The notes under the pieces: model-generated
Database searches by the model: none
What the model saw: only the letters and a program-made list of their open reading frames with translations
Told to the model about the DNA's origin: nothing
Assembly (NCBI RefSeq): GCF_963662255.1
Contig: NC_085051.1
Location: 50,693,101 to 50,757,100, forward strand
DNA: 64,000 nucleotides
Source: Cinclus cinclus
Taxonomy: Eukaryota; Chordata; Aves; Passeriformes; Cinclidae
Direction of reading: 5' to 3'
In this document: positions 1-13,502 of the stretch, piece by piece
Numbering within the stretch: position 1 is the stretch's first letter
How the letters are laid out: every line of letters starts with the position of its first letter
Program-made: the position numbers and the translations under genes

Positions 1-25
1 AAGAAAGAAAAGAAAGAGAGCAAGA

Positions 26-56
<31 letters not shown>

Positions 57-61
57 AAGAA

Positions 62-92
<31 letters not shown>

Positions 93-94
93 AG
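1..94. repeat. GA/GAAA-rich purine microsatellite at window edge
   Basis: An uninterrupted purine tract apart from one C at position 21, mixing AAAG and AG units. It probably continues to the left of the window. Confidence 0.97.
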
Positions 95-95
95 G

Positions 96-3000
96 ACTAT
101 TAACCCCAGCATCCCAGATTCATCATTCCCTCTGAAGATGGTGTTCATGGCACAATGATAAGTGAGTGGTGGTTCCAGACCCAGAAAAGTCTGACTCACC
201 CATGTGCAGTTGCACGGATTCTCTGAAGGAAAAGCAGGTTTTGGCTCCTCTGCGTTCGGGGCTCGCATGAGTAACATTAACATACTCTCATTGCCCTGCC
301 CTCTCAGATAACATCTCTGATTTACCTGCCCTTCCCACTGGAGCAGACATAGGAAGACTATTGGACAACTAAAGAAGCATCTTGTTCCATCATTCTTCCT
401 CATGTTGTTAGCCATGCATAGAGTTTGCCTACAAAAAATAAAGAATACTTCCAGGAATATAGTGAAATTCTAACAGATAATAAAAAATCCAACAGCTCCA
501 AACACAGCCCATTTCAGCTTCAAAGTACCTATCAATAAGCTCAGTTACACATTCATAAATCATCACTTGAACTACAAGGATGTCACCAAAGAGCCCAATT
601 TAATTTCCTTCCAGTCCATGACAATTTACAGGACTCTGATTTAAAACCTGGCCATCACCCCAAGTGGGTATGTTTGGGGGCTGGCATTTAAGTCACATGA
701 AGCCTTCCTTATCTGTACTTCTAGAAGTCAGTGAAATTATTTATTACTTGCATAAACCAGAGCAATGCAAAGTGGTCTGCCACTGAAGTTTAGCAGCATA
801 CTCCTCCATATTCTAACATATCTAACCTAAGAAAGTGGAAATTCCTTGGCTTTGTTTGTTGGGGCTTATTTTACTATTATTTTTAATTTTGGGAGGCTAA
901 ATGGTTTTGGTGGGGTTTTTTTTTTTTTTACAATGTTTTATGCTCCCAGGCAAATAAAGGACAGTGATTTATTTATTAAATTCCTACAGCAAAAGGAAGT
1001 CATGCTTCGGTCTTGCTGCCATGGAGGGAGATAAACAAACTAACATATTTAGCTAAATATATATAAGCCATAGGAAAACAGCCTGAACAAGACTGGAGAG
1101 ACATATAAAAGCTGGCACGGGAGATACTGAGACAGAGAACAGAATGTTTAGATAGAGGCACTTATGGGTACTCCCCACCAACAAATGAATCATCCAGGGC
1201 ATAAGTTTCTATTTTTAGCAGAAATGTCTCTGTGACTTCTGCTTTTTACATTGAGAAAACTGTGAAGCACTAGATAGGAGATGCTAAAAGTCCATAGAGA
1301 ACAACGTTTGGCTTCCCTGTACAGATGGGCAGGACTCACAGTGCCTTTGGCCTGGCTGTGCAGCAGACCTACAGAGAGAGATAGCTAGATAGATAGATAG
1401 ATAGATAGATAATGAGAGGAGGTGTCTCCATGGCGTAGTAGCACACTCTCCCAACACACATCATTACCAGGTGGGTAGAATGGGAGTCCTCAGGCACCCT
1501 TTGTGCTGACAACCTCCACTTATATGCTTCCCCTCAGCTCCTCTGGGAGGATCAGGGAGATTGCATCTTCTGATATCCTAGTCATTGCTCCGGGCAAAAT
1601 CCTTTAACTTCAGCTGCAAGGATCATTATTTAATCCAACTATTTAGCCCAATAATGGAAACCAGCTGGTAACACAATATTTGGTTTTGTCATTATGTTCA
1701 CCACTTGGAAGTAATGGGCTGCAAAGCCCCTTTGATTTGTGGCAGGGCATTCCATTAACACATCCATAAAAACTGCCAAGATGTTTCCATTGACAGCACT
1801 TAACAATTTTCTCTATTACTTCGATGACTATTCACTTTGAATGGAAAGTACTTTTCTGCACCATTGAAGCACAGCTAGTACATAACCTTGGAGCACTCCG
1901 AAGTGCTGAGGTGCTACCAGAAGTAACACTTAGGAGAGTACATCCCCTCTCAGGCACGAACTGCCCGGCCCAGCTCCCTCCCTGCAGCACGGCTGTGTCA
2001 CCCACAAACCAGGACAGAATGAGCCCTGTGACATCGAGTGGGGAACAGAAATAATTCATTTGCCTTCTCCTTTAGCATGATTACCAAGTCGATTTTACAT
2101 TCAATTCCTTTTATGCAATTAGTGGTAAAAGCTATGCAGGTCTAAGCTTGCTTCCCAATCTTTTATTGGATAGCAAAAACAGTGTGTATTTGCCTGGCAG
2201 TGGGGATATAGAGACTGTAAATTGAGAGGCTGATGTTCAAATCCAGCAGATCAGCATAAAGCCCTCAGGATATTATTCTTGCTGCAATTACAAGTAACAA
2301 CTAAAGAAAGGGTAGGAAACTCACGCAGTGAATAGAAATGTTTATCTTCATTTGCTTGTATGATCACTTCAGACAAAGATAAATAGTGGTAACTGTAAAG
2401 CTCTCAGTGAAAAATTGATCCCCATTTGTGTCTATAGCTGCCTCCAGCTTTTTCCTTATGGGAGGCAGTGGTGGGTCATTAATGTGGTCATTTGCTGCAA
2501 AATAAATCCTGATTCAAGAGTCTCCTTGAGTGACCTCTGCTTATATGCACAAGAGTTTCTCATGCAAAGAGCCCCAGTGATGTTGATGCTAATAGGTAGA
2601 TGGTAGAGACAATTTCACTGTGACTGTTAGAGACGGGAGATGAGGAACAAAAGCTCCTTTCTGAGAGCTGCTCATCCATCTCGAATGCTCACTTCACCTC
2701 GTGTGGGACTGTGCTTAGAAAAACCAGCACTGCCATCTTTTTACCACGTGCACAGGATCACAGCCTTAGCATACACAAAGCATTACTCATTGCAGCTGAT
2801 CCCATTAACGCTGAAGACACAGGCTTGCACTTACTCTGGACGAGCTGTAGAAAAGGCTTCTCTATGAGAGGATTATGGCTACTGTTCAGATGCTGAACAT
2901 TTCCTGGTTAAAATATTTCAAAATGAAGCAATAGCACCATTAAATTTGCAATGTGTTAGCATCTATTTTATTTCTTCTGTTAAAGTATTTTGCAAAGCTG

Positions 3001-6000
3001 TGATGAAATAAAAACTAACTGTTGCTGTTCTTGATTTTTACAAAACTACTTACTTAAGAAATAGACAAAAAAAATCTCAGGCTCAGTTGTACAATATAAT
3101 CAGACTACCAATGCAAAATGGCAATGCAATGCCACGTCAATGGAAGCAATAAAATGAGCAGATTTCTGGTTGCCCAACACATGCCTCTCTGAGCATGCTT
3201 GTATGCAAACACAAGTCAGTCTGACATAAATTAGATGAACTATGTTATCTTGCATCAAAATATTTTCCCAGTTCTCTGTGTTTCAAAATATATCTAATTT
3301 CTGAGTGTTTGTATTGCTCAGAGTTGAAGCAGGTGTAGCAGCTCTTTGCCTGTTTAACTCAGAGATGCTGTTGCATATTTCAGTGGGTAGAAAAAGTATT
3401 TCTCCAGGTGTGGGGTTTGAGAAAAAGTTTGACAAATTCAGAGAAAACAACCAACACAAGCCCTCCAAACTATAGTCTTTTACTGCAGGACATGTACTCT
3501 CCCTTTCCAGTGACCTTGCTATCCTAAGCATGTTCTTATGACATCACCTTAATGCTGTGGCTTAAAATCAGCTTAATTAATTTAGTGTCTATGCATTGCT
3601 GTCTGCTGCCATTGTAACATCCACATAAATAAAAAGAAGAGAAGGCACTCAGCTGCCTCTCATGCAGAGCCCTTTGAGTCCCGGACATAACCCACCAGCT
3701 GCTCCAGGGGCATCACTGAGGAACATGAAGTCCATCCCCGAGGAACCAGCCCAGGCAGACCACAGTGGAGCACCAGAGTTCTGTGCAGGTCATTTGTTTC
3801 TTCCATTACTTAATCCCACATTGCTGTTGAAATGATGATTGCCTTATATTTTATAACAGCTGGGATTTTAACTTAATTTACAAAGTAATTAATTTTCTTT
3901 AATATTGGTGGGGGCTTGTTGTTAAGTAGTGAGTAGACAGGAATAGTACAATGATGATTTTTGGGGTCTGGGTGCACTACTCATTTCTGTATGGTCTGAT
4001 TTTAAATACCGTAACTGCAAGAAGAATTGTTCTGACCACATGTTTCTTGTAAGTATTACCTGTTCATGGTAACTAGTTTTGTCTGAGTGTAGAACAGAAA
4101 ATAGCTTTCCTTTTCCTCCAGTACAGGCTGGAAAGTTGACAGGTGGCTAAAAAAAAAAGAAAGACTACAAATCTAAAGCAAGCTATAATGCCATTAATGG
4201 TTTAAGTTACTTTAATAAGAAAGGATTTGTTGCTCTACTAGCTTGACATTATATATAACTACTTTCAGTCAGTAAGGAAAAGAACCAACAAGATAAGCTA
4301 TCAATATAATTAATTTTAAATATATTTCATTTTCCTAAGTAGTAGACTTATAGATCTTTTCATTTTACCCATTAATGACAGTAATCCACATCTGAGATCT
4401 AGGCAAGAAAATCCAAGACTGGAGTTCCTGCAGAGACTAATCTATGTAGATTGCCTTTTGCAGCCTATCCCTAAACCAGATTTGAAACAGAAGGATGCGT
4501 TGAATTTCCACCCCACACTAGAAACACCAGCTGTCCTGTACCGGGGTACAGTGACCTGTCAGGAAATGGCAGTGGCTTGGTGGTTTGCAGGTGTGATCCT
4601 GGGAGGCGCGGGCAGTGACTGCTGTGTGCTGCTGCTGCCCTGAGCAGTCCCTCCCTTCACAGCAGCGGAGCCCGCAGAGCTGCCCGAGCCTGGCAATGGG
4701 CATCCCATCAGCAAGGGGTTTTCTTTGTGTTACAGATCAAACCTGGGCTCTGCACAGGGAGAACAGGTTCAAAGCTGTCCTTCTGACAGCCCCACTGCTG
4801 CATCTCATAGCATGAGACTCATTAACTGTGAGCAGCTGGGGCAGCCCAGGTAGAAAGATGCTTTCGGAGCTGGCTGCTTTGCTCAGAGAGAGCTTCACAA
4901 AAATGTTATGCTTGATCATGTGGAACAGGCACACTGAGGATTGAGGAGATCCATTGAAGAGCCAAGACATTTATCCTGGTACATGCCAAGCGTAACACTT
5001 TGTCAGATATCCAGGAGCTATTGAGAGACAGAAGAACACTGAGACCTCTACAGCTATCTGAAGCTATCCAGCTGGGAAGTTGAATGCCAGGGTTTGTAGA
5101 AGATAATATATTTTTCTTTTTTTTTTACAAAAGTAGCTTATAATAGATGGTGCTATGAATCCAGCCTTGTGGGTTCTTCTGAGCTTGAAATAAAGAGATA
5201 AGATAGCTAGATGTGGATGAATAACCCTTCTATCATACTGCTGGAGTTCACATTGCCCAGCATGTGTGGAATGTGAATGCCCAGCATACAGGGGACCCAT
5301 GGGAGGTGGGGACAGTGGCTTTTGGAGGTACCACAAAACTGTGCAGGGAATGGTCATGCTAGGTTGCCCCCTGCACATTTTCTGGTGTCAACACTGACCC
5401 ATGCATGCACCCAGGCACTTATTTGGCTTTTATTGCATACTGATGTTCTACTCCTGGCCATGTCACCCTCAAGATGTTTTTCCATCTCCTCTAATCAGAT
5501 TAACCAGCTGCTCAGGCTTTAAGGACACTAACTCTGTGGGATGTACTTCAGACCATGGTCTGTCTCATCTTCCTATTTACTCCCTTGACAGCTGTGTACC
5601 TGAAGCAAAGGGATTGTGTCCATTTTGAATTACTGGGGCACCAAAATTCCCTTTTCTATTTTCTGAGCACTGTGTTCCCTCCAAAACAGGGCTTAAGGTG
5701 GTACCTTCCCTAGGGACCTGGCAGGGATAGACCTGTGCTATCTGCTTCAGACTGGTATTATCTTCCAAGATATTTTAAAGGATGATGTTTTTGCATCCCT
5801 CAGGGTGACACTGGGCACTGTGGGATGGTAGCAAGTGATTGAGATGGTACCTGTGAAGGGAACAAGCTGCCACTGCAGCTGAAGCCCCTTGCTTCTTTGC
5901 AAGTATGTGGTGAGGAGCTAATTTGTTGTTAATTTGCTGTAAATAGGTATGTGAAAATGACATGTCTCTGGTGATGTAAACCAAATTTTTCATTTTTGTC

Positions 6001-8950
6001 TCCACAAACCATATACATAACAGTAAATGTCTATGCAAGGCAAGGAATAAATGTTTCCATTGTTGTGCTTGAAGTCTAAAACAAAGATCCCAGTAATCGT
6101 CTGAATAGCATCAAATATATTCAAACCAGAACACAAAAGACTTTTCAATATATATATTCATTTCAAGGTGCCTATAACTCTGCTCCTAAAACACACCCAG
6201 AGTTAATTTTCCAGTGAAATCAGCAGTGCCGTGCCCATCAGATGATCAACAAAGAGCTAACACTGTTTGCAGGACAAAGTCTGGGCTCCACACAGCTTCA
6301 CAGTGCTTAGAAGCAGTTGCTATCCCTGCTTTTTTTCTGATACTTCCCAAGATTTTTAAGATTTACAGCTGGACTTGTGAAGCAGTAGTTACTATGACTA
6401 TGCATATATCTTCCCTCATAAATTATTTCTGGAACACATATTTTAAGTAAGGCAACAAAGATATATGAACTGGATGAGTGGTAATTGTTTATGTGCAGTT
6501 ATTTTTTATGAAATAACTTGCATTTGAATCACAGGTATTTTTACTCTGGTGCTCATTACATTATTAAAATATTGATTTTGTTCCCCTGGTCAACAAATAG
6601 GGTTTAAAATATAAGTTTATTTGCATAAAGCTAATATCTGTGATGCTATGTTTGTTGCCATATTGTTTCTACAACAAACATAAGCTGCAGAAGATAAGGT
6701 ACCTGTACCCAGCTCCTACTTTGACTGTACCAGAGCTGAGAGCATGACCAGGTTTACATTTACTGCACTATTTTGTACTGCTTTTGCACATTTACTGTCT
6801 AGCTTTACATTGTCTTGTGCTTATAGCACTGTGCTGTAGGTAAATTTGCCCTTTAGAAAGCTTGGATATATGGTGATATGATCATTACCCATTTCCCTTA
6901 ATCTCAAATTACAAAGCCGGCGTAAAATAAAAGGAAAATTAGCATTAAGCTTGCTAGTCTACCAAAATACATTTTTCTTTCTGCCTAGAAATTAAAAAGT
7001 TAAATATAATGGCTACTTATTATAAGAATATTTTAATCAATTTTTCCTCTAATAATCACTGATTATAATTGTCAGAATAAAAACGGAACCAGAAATGTTT
7101 TCATTTTATAGTCTGAAAAGCCTTCTGGAAGCATAGGCTTGTGCTGAAGCATTTCTCAGAACAGTTCTTTAGATCCATCTGTGGAAGGAAGATATTAAAA
7201 TGGGCATTCTTTATCTCTATATATATTATGGCCTAAGTTGACAGCTTTTTCTGAAGCACATTTCCTGTTGTTTTCATTACCCTTCTGAAACACAGATGAT
7301 ACCATGTAGGAACATTCCCTGGTACATTTATTTACTCTTTTTGGCTGATAAAATTTTCCACATCACACTTTCTAGGCTTATGTGCACCAGTACTTGGCAG
7401 TACCAACTCCTAAGTATAATCACATCAACGGCACTGACTCGGAAACATTATCAAACATTATCATTCCCCCTCCATCTTCTGTACTCAAATCTCCATACCA
7501 TAATTCAGGTTTCTTTCATATTCTCATTAGGTGCTTGTTCCGTTTCTCCTCTTGGCATTCTTTGTTCATACACAGATGCAGCAGTGTGTCAAAACATTCC
7601 TGAAAAGTGCTTGGGGTGAGCAGGGTGGGGAGGAAGCTGAAATCCCTGCCCCTCCAAGCCCTGCTTCTGTACCACATCTCCAGGGAACGCCATAACATCG
7701 TCCCTCTGGAGTGGAGCTGCACTCTCAGCCTGAGCACATCACCTCATTTGAACCCCTACAGTATATAAAATGAGGAATGAAGTTTTATTTTATTCAAGAA
7801 CACCCTCATTAAAGCAGTTTTAAGTAATTTCACTGATTATGGAATCTCTGCCATTAAATACTTACTCAGGCAGAACTATTGATGGGAAGATCCCTATTAC
7901 AGCTTGAATATTCTTTCGCATGATAATAATGAAAAACCTGATACATATTTTAACATTTTGAATGAAGGCTTCTATGCAGTAGGGTTTTAATGATCTCACT
8001 GTTGCCAGGTTTTGGTTTCAACATCTCAGTGGAACATTTTTACCAGGCCTATTAGGTAATGCACACAACTTTCAGGCACACATTCACTATCCCCTATTCA
8101 ATGTCCTCATGCTAGACCTTGCCAATGTCACAGATGTTCTTTTCCATAAATTCCATCAACCATGGTCTGAAAGCTGTGGTTTTTGTTGTTCTGTTCATCA
8201 CGGCTTTATGTGCCTTTTTTATAGTTGGTCATCACCCTTTGACAAAAACATTTCTGTTTCTCTTCTTTTTAAAATAAAATTTCTGAGGCAAACTGTAGAA
8301 AGATCCTACCCTGGGCCAGTTTTGACCCTTTTGAAAGCATCAGAAATATCTTCAGAATTTAAGATGAGAAAATGTGCATAGTCACAGACAGTGAATAAGA
8401 AGGATTTTGCCCCCCAAATCTCAGAACAAGTCAGTTATACAGATTTTGGATTAATTTCTTCTTACTGACTTCTTTCTAATGGGATAGTTCACATTTTGTC
8501 AGCTCAAAAGTGGAAGCTTTAAAATTAATGAATCTTTCGAGTGATACTTTCCATAGGACATGAAGCACTTGGTATTTTCCAAAGATTTGGGGCTCCCAGG
8601 GCCATAACAAATTTATTTGACTCCAAATCAGTTGTGTGGAAGTCCTGCCCTAAGAAAAGACATGAACCTAATCAGTGACTGAAGTTTGGACTGACTCTCC
8701 AATCCTCAAATAAACTATTGCCCCAGAGCATCTCAGTTGGGATGGGAGCCTCAGGGCACATTGAGGATGCTGTCACTGTTTAAGGTTCCTGCTGCAAATC
8801 CTCTGCCAAGGAATAACCAATCCATCTGTTGGAGTGGATCATTTGGTCATTCCTGTTCTATTGCCTTTCTTTCACTATTGCTTAAGAAACAGTCCTTTAC
8901 AAACCAGAAGATTAATGACATCATCTAATTGGTTTTGCTATCCTTAGAGA
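96..8950. other. Upstream intergenic DNA, no gene seen
   Basis: AT-rich DNA with short, unrelated open frames on both strands (none above about 107 codons) and no splice-bordered exon I recognise. It contains a GATA-type microsatellite near 1.4 kb. A moderately GC-rich block at 4.45-5.05 kb has no assignable identity. No CYP46A1 exon, the expected upstream neighbour in other vertebrates, was recognised. Confidence 0.6.
1381..1412. repeat. AGAT tetranucleotide microsatellite
   Basis: Perfect AGAT units from 1387 to 1410 after one interrupted unit (AGCTAGAT). Likely length-variable. Confidence 0.95.
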
Positions 8951-9510
8951 TGATGGGCCAAATTAATCCCTGTTAGAGCTCCATTAATCTTTATGGATTT
9001 ACACCCAAGATTAATTCATCCCCATGATACTAATCACTTGCTGTGTGGTCTGTGGAAAATCACTTAAATTTGCATGTTGGCTTTCCACCCCAGATGGAAA
9101 ATGGGGGCAATAATTCAGAGTTCAGTGAAGATAAATGCTCTAAACACTCTTAGGATTGGTTAAAATGTAAGACAATTTTTAATAAAATGCCCATTTTATT
9201 TCTGAATGTTAGTTTGCACTTATATTCTCACTTTTTAGTGAGCCTGAATAGAAACATTTCCCTGTGGGGTTATGGATGTGCCTCATATTTATACCAAGAA
9301 AAGACTTGGTACTGTAGACCTTGGTGAGAATTTATGTGCTGATTATCCCAGACCCAGGGTGTCACACTTCAGGTTTTACAGAAGTCACACACTCACACCC
9401 AGAGGCAGAATTTGGCCTTTCTCATTTCTGCTTCATTTAGGCCAATTTCTACAGCTGTTCCCCAGTGAGAATCTCACTGAAGATAGCAGGAATTTTGCTT
9501 AAGTGAGGAT
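8951..9510. mobile_element. Ancient amniote repeats: inverted-repeat element plus MIR-like core
   Basis: GGGCCAAATTAATCCCTG through GGATTTACACCCAAGATTAATT is a degenerate palindrome (AATTAATC at 8961-8968 against GATTAATT at 9009-9016) resembling old amniote inverted-repeat elements that begin with GGGCCAAAT. It is followed by a MIR-like core: CACTTGCTGTGTGGTCTGTG, AAAATCACTTAAAT and ATGGAAAATGGGGGCAATAA. Near 9465-9520, CTCACTGAAGATAGCAGGAA and TTTTGCTTAAGTGAGGATTA resemble another end of the inverted-repeat family. All are heavily mutated; limits are approximate. Confidence 0.5.
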
Positions 9511-9530
9511 TACAGGTTTAATCCCTCTAT

Positions 9531-12500
9531 CTCCAGTCATGTTTATTTTGGCAGTAGTTTAGCTTGGAGATCTCCAAAGCTCCCAGCTTAGATTTTCTCC
9601 ATCCTGCTCACAGATATGCATCTAACTGCACCTCTCATGGGTTAAAGTAGCAATTGCACTTACCAGAAAGCTCCTGTTTTTGCAGAAACATGTTCTGGTA
9701 ATGCCACCAATCAGATAAAATTGGACTTCTCACATACAATAGTAAAGAAACTACTGATAAGGGTTGCAGCAATTTATTTTAGCTGGGACCCATGCTAGAG
9801 GTGAGTAACAAGCAGTCCATCAGTCAGATGGCAGAAAGTACACTTGAGTTTTACAGCCCATTCTCTTTGAATAACCCCAGGCACTATTACTCAAACAGAA
9901 AATATTGGTGTTGATATCTGTTCTTCTCTATTTATGGTATTTTAATACGTTCAATTGCCTATATTAGCAAATATAGGCATACTATAGCAAATTAATAGTA
10001 TAATAAAGTAGTTAAAAGGTTAGTTGTTGCAGTCTTTTCTAAGGAGAACACATAAAGTAAGATTTAATAATCTTTGCAATAAAAAAATAGAAAAGAAGGT
10101 GTAGTGTGTTCATTAAAGAAATAATTACAGGGTTTGGACATTTATTTGATGCGGCAGCTTTGAGCAATATACAAATTGTTTTGTAAGTGCAAGTACTTTT
10201 CAGCCATGCATTTTATTTTGCAGCTAGTATTAGTCATTTTTTCTTAATTCTAGGTATATGAAACTCTTTTACATCCATACTGGAATTTGAATGGACATGC
10301 TAAATATACAGTGAAGTCATCGTCAATTATTTATTTGAATTGGCAAGGAAAAATATTTTTAAAGTTTAATGAAGCCAGCAGTTATACACAATTCATGTTG
10401 CTCAGCAACAATACTGGTGGCCAGCCCTTTAAAGTAAGGGAATACAGTATAATCATGTTGATGCCTCAGGACTTCATTGTACCTCCCACAGTAAAACTCA
10501 GGGGAGCAGGATCAAAGGGTGCCCAGGACCGCATTGGCTCACTGCATTTCTCATGAAGAAGCAGAAGCTTGCAGGTCAGGAGGGGAAGGTTAAGGACAGT
10601 CCCAAAATTCCACAGGTCCCAGAAGGAAGGAAGCTCTATCCTCCTTCAGGGCAGAAATGATTGAAGGAGTTGAGTTAAATTGGAAGTGAAGCTTAAGAGG
10701 GATGTAGGAAAAAATTGAATGCTAGAGAGAGAGAGAGAGAGAGTAAGTAGTTAATCTGATGCTTCTTGGAGTTCAAGGGCAAAGAGTTATTAAACTAAGT
10801 AAAAAGGCAGAACATAGAATTGATTAAAAGAAAGGCTTTTGCACAATGCATAACCGACCTGTGGGACTATGTCAGAGTGCTACTGAAGCCAAAAGCATAA
10901 ATGATTTAGAGAACCACTAGTGCTAATAGAGGCCATGAAATCATCATTAGCTGCAGGAGGTAGAATATATTTTTAAACAAGGGAAAAAAATATATATAAA
11001 TATAACCACTTGAGTTTGTCTCATGTGTATTTATATATACATATATATGCTTCCTGGGATGAAATAACTAAAGAGGAAAATGGGGAGGAAATTCTTCTGA
11101 GGACAAGCTATTTTATAAATGCTTGTTATGTGGCAAGCTGCAACCCACCTGCTACTGTGGTACTGGCCCAGTCAGAGCACAAGTGTGGGAATTCTTGCTC
11201 ATGCAATGCTCTGTAGGGATGTCTCCCTGCAGGATGGCTCTTGCCTTGGGCAAATCCCAATTTGGTGGTGGGACTCAGGTCAGTGAGACACGGGACTTCA
11301 GACAGGGGCTTCTGTGGTTTCACAAGTGAAAGGAGGAGCTTTCCCACTTGGAAAGGCCTCGGAAGTAGCACATTGACTTAACTGAGTCTGTCCTTCCTGA
11401 TAAATGCACTTCCAGCCACAGGGCAGCCCTGTGGAGAATGGTGAACAACTCAAAGGAGCAGAGGAGAGTGCCACTGTTTTCTTCACGACCAGCTTCCATT
11501 TCCCTCTGGTAATAGAGGGGCTGAAAATATGTAGCACTACAGCTCCTTACTTATTAATTGCATTCTCCAGTAAAAACACCAGGGCAAAGTAGCAGAAGCT
11601 TCTCTCTGATTTGTGTGTATTTTTTAAAATGTACTCTGTGCCTATTAGGAATTATGCTTCTGAATGTTCCTTTTTCTGTACTCTCTGAGTCATATTCCCT
11701 TCATTCCTATACCTCACAATATTTTCCCATTGCCATAGAGACAGCCTGTGAGGAAAACACAGCCGAGTAACCTCAGGTTTTTACTGAATCCAAAGTGCCT
11801 GCCAGACTGGACCTCTGCTTGAGTTTATCTTACATCAAGAAGCTGATATGAAATAAGTAGTGCTTATTCTTTTTAAGAGCTTCATAGTTCCTTTTTAAAA
11901 GAGGTGATATTGTCACCTGTCTGATTTAAAACCCTCTGATCTTAAACCTTCTGAGCAGGTATGAATCTGTAAGCAGCAGTGGCTCCACACCTGAATTCTC
12001 AGAGAGCAACTGAACTAGTTGAATTGCAATAGTAAGGCATGCATTGCTCACATGCATTTGTGTGTGTCCTCCTCTCCCCTTCTGCTGAATTCCTTAATCT
12101 TAGAAAGAGTTTGGACCAAAGCCGTGTTTCTGAACACCTCCCTCTGTTGGACACAGATCCAAATGCCACAGCTTTCTCAAATGTCTCACTATACCCAAGC
12201 GGAACCTGAGTTTTTTAAGGGTGAAGATATAATTTTAAATGTGGTTTAGGTTCAGAAATAAATAAAATATTAATATATTTTATTGTTTTAAAGGCAATGT
12301 AAAAGCCAAATTTCTCTTGTAGAAATTACTTCTGTTAGCACTGTGAAGGACAAGTACAGGAAATAGATAGTCTAGCCTTCAAGGTTAATGATCATTTTCA
12401 ATGCCTGTTTAGGAGACTGTGTCACTAAGATATAAATCATATTAGATCATCACTCTTTATAAGGGAAAGGGAGGACAGAATGCTTTTATGTGGAGGTGTG

Positions 12501-13502
12501 TGTGAACGCAGACAAAAGAGATATATAAATACCTTCCATTTCATACAAGGGAATAATACAAACACATCCAACATTCAATTCTGTTCCTAGAAGTACTTTG
12601 TGGTAAGAAGACATATACAGGCTGAACTCAGTTTAAAATATTTTCAGATGTGCTGATTACAGATGCTCAGGAGCATCAAATGCCGTGACAGCTCTTCTTT
12701 CCACAGGTGTATGTGTTTGCTTGCTAAAGAGCAAATAGTGGCTTTTAACTGAAGTGCTAAAATTCAGCCAGTGTGAATTGCCTTTCCACTTCATCTTGTC
12801 CATAAGAGCATCAAAGGAGTGGATCCACAAAAGGGAACAGAGTAGAAAAATGAAGTCCCAGGCATCCCATGTACTGTTTGAAAAGCAGATAGTGAGGACA
12901 CCTCAGTCCTAACGCCTGCTCAGTCTTTTGGCATTTCACTGTTGCAACGGTGATAGTGATTTTTTTGGCTAAGTTTTGACTCTGCTTTGTACCCACACAA
13001 GAATGAAAGAGGCATTAGCTCATCTTATAACAAGCACTAGTGGACTGTGGTTGCTTCGTGTTGACCTGACTTGACACACACCAGTGACTGACAGAAGAAA
13101 GGCTGATTCTCATCACTAGTCCCCAGAAAAGTAGCACTGCACATGACTACTCAGTAAAGTGACTTGCTTTTTGGTATATCAATTATTTCCTGGTCTGATG
13201 TTAACAAAACTGTTTTCTTCACCACCTGCTCTTGGAGGTGGTAGGAATATATTACCAATGACTTAAATGGGGAAAAATTTATCTCCTCAGAGTACACAAA
13301 AACAAATGGAACAATATTGTAATTTATATTCCAGCTTCATAGCAACTGAGATTTTTTTTTTAAGTAAATTGGTATTATTTGAGGTGCACCAGTCAAATAC
13401 TTGTGAACCCCTCACGTGAAAGCAAAAGCAAAGTGCCCGTGGAAATGGAACTGGAGCTACTTTTCTCCAGAAAGCTTAATGGTTAGGCAATAACTCTTAG
13501 GA
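9531..13502. other. Upstream intergenic DNA, no gene seen
   Basis: AT-rich with a GA microsatellite at 10724-10743 and AT-alternating stretches near 10.99-11.05 kb. Short open frames overlap on both strands at 11.1-11.6 kb, a slightly GC-richer part, but show no recognisable protein. Confidence 0.6.
10724..10743. repeat. GA dinucleotide repeat
   Basis: Ten perfect AG/GA units. Confidence 0.95.
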
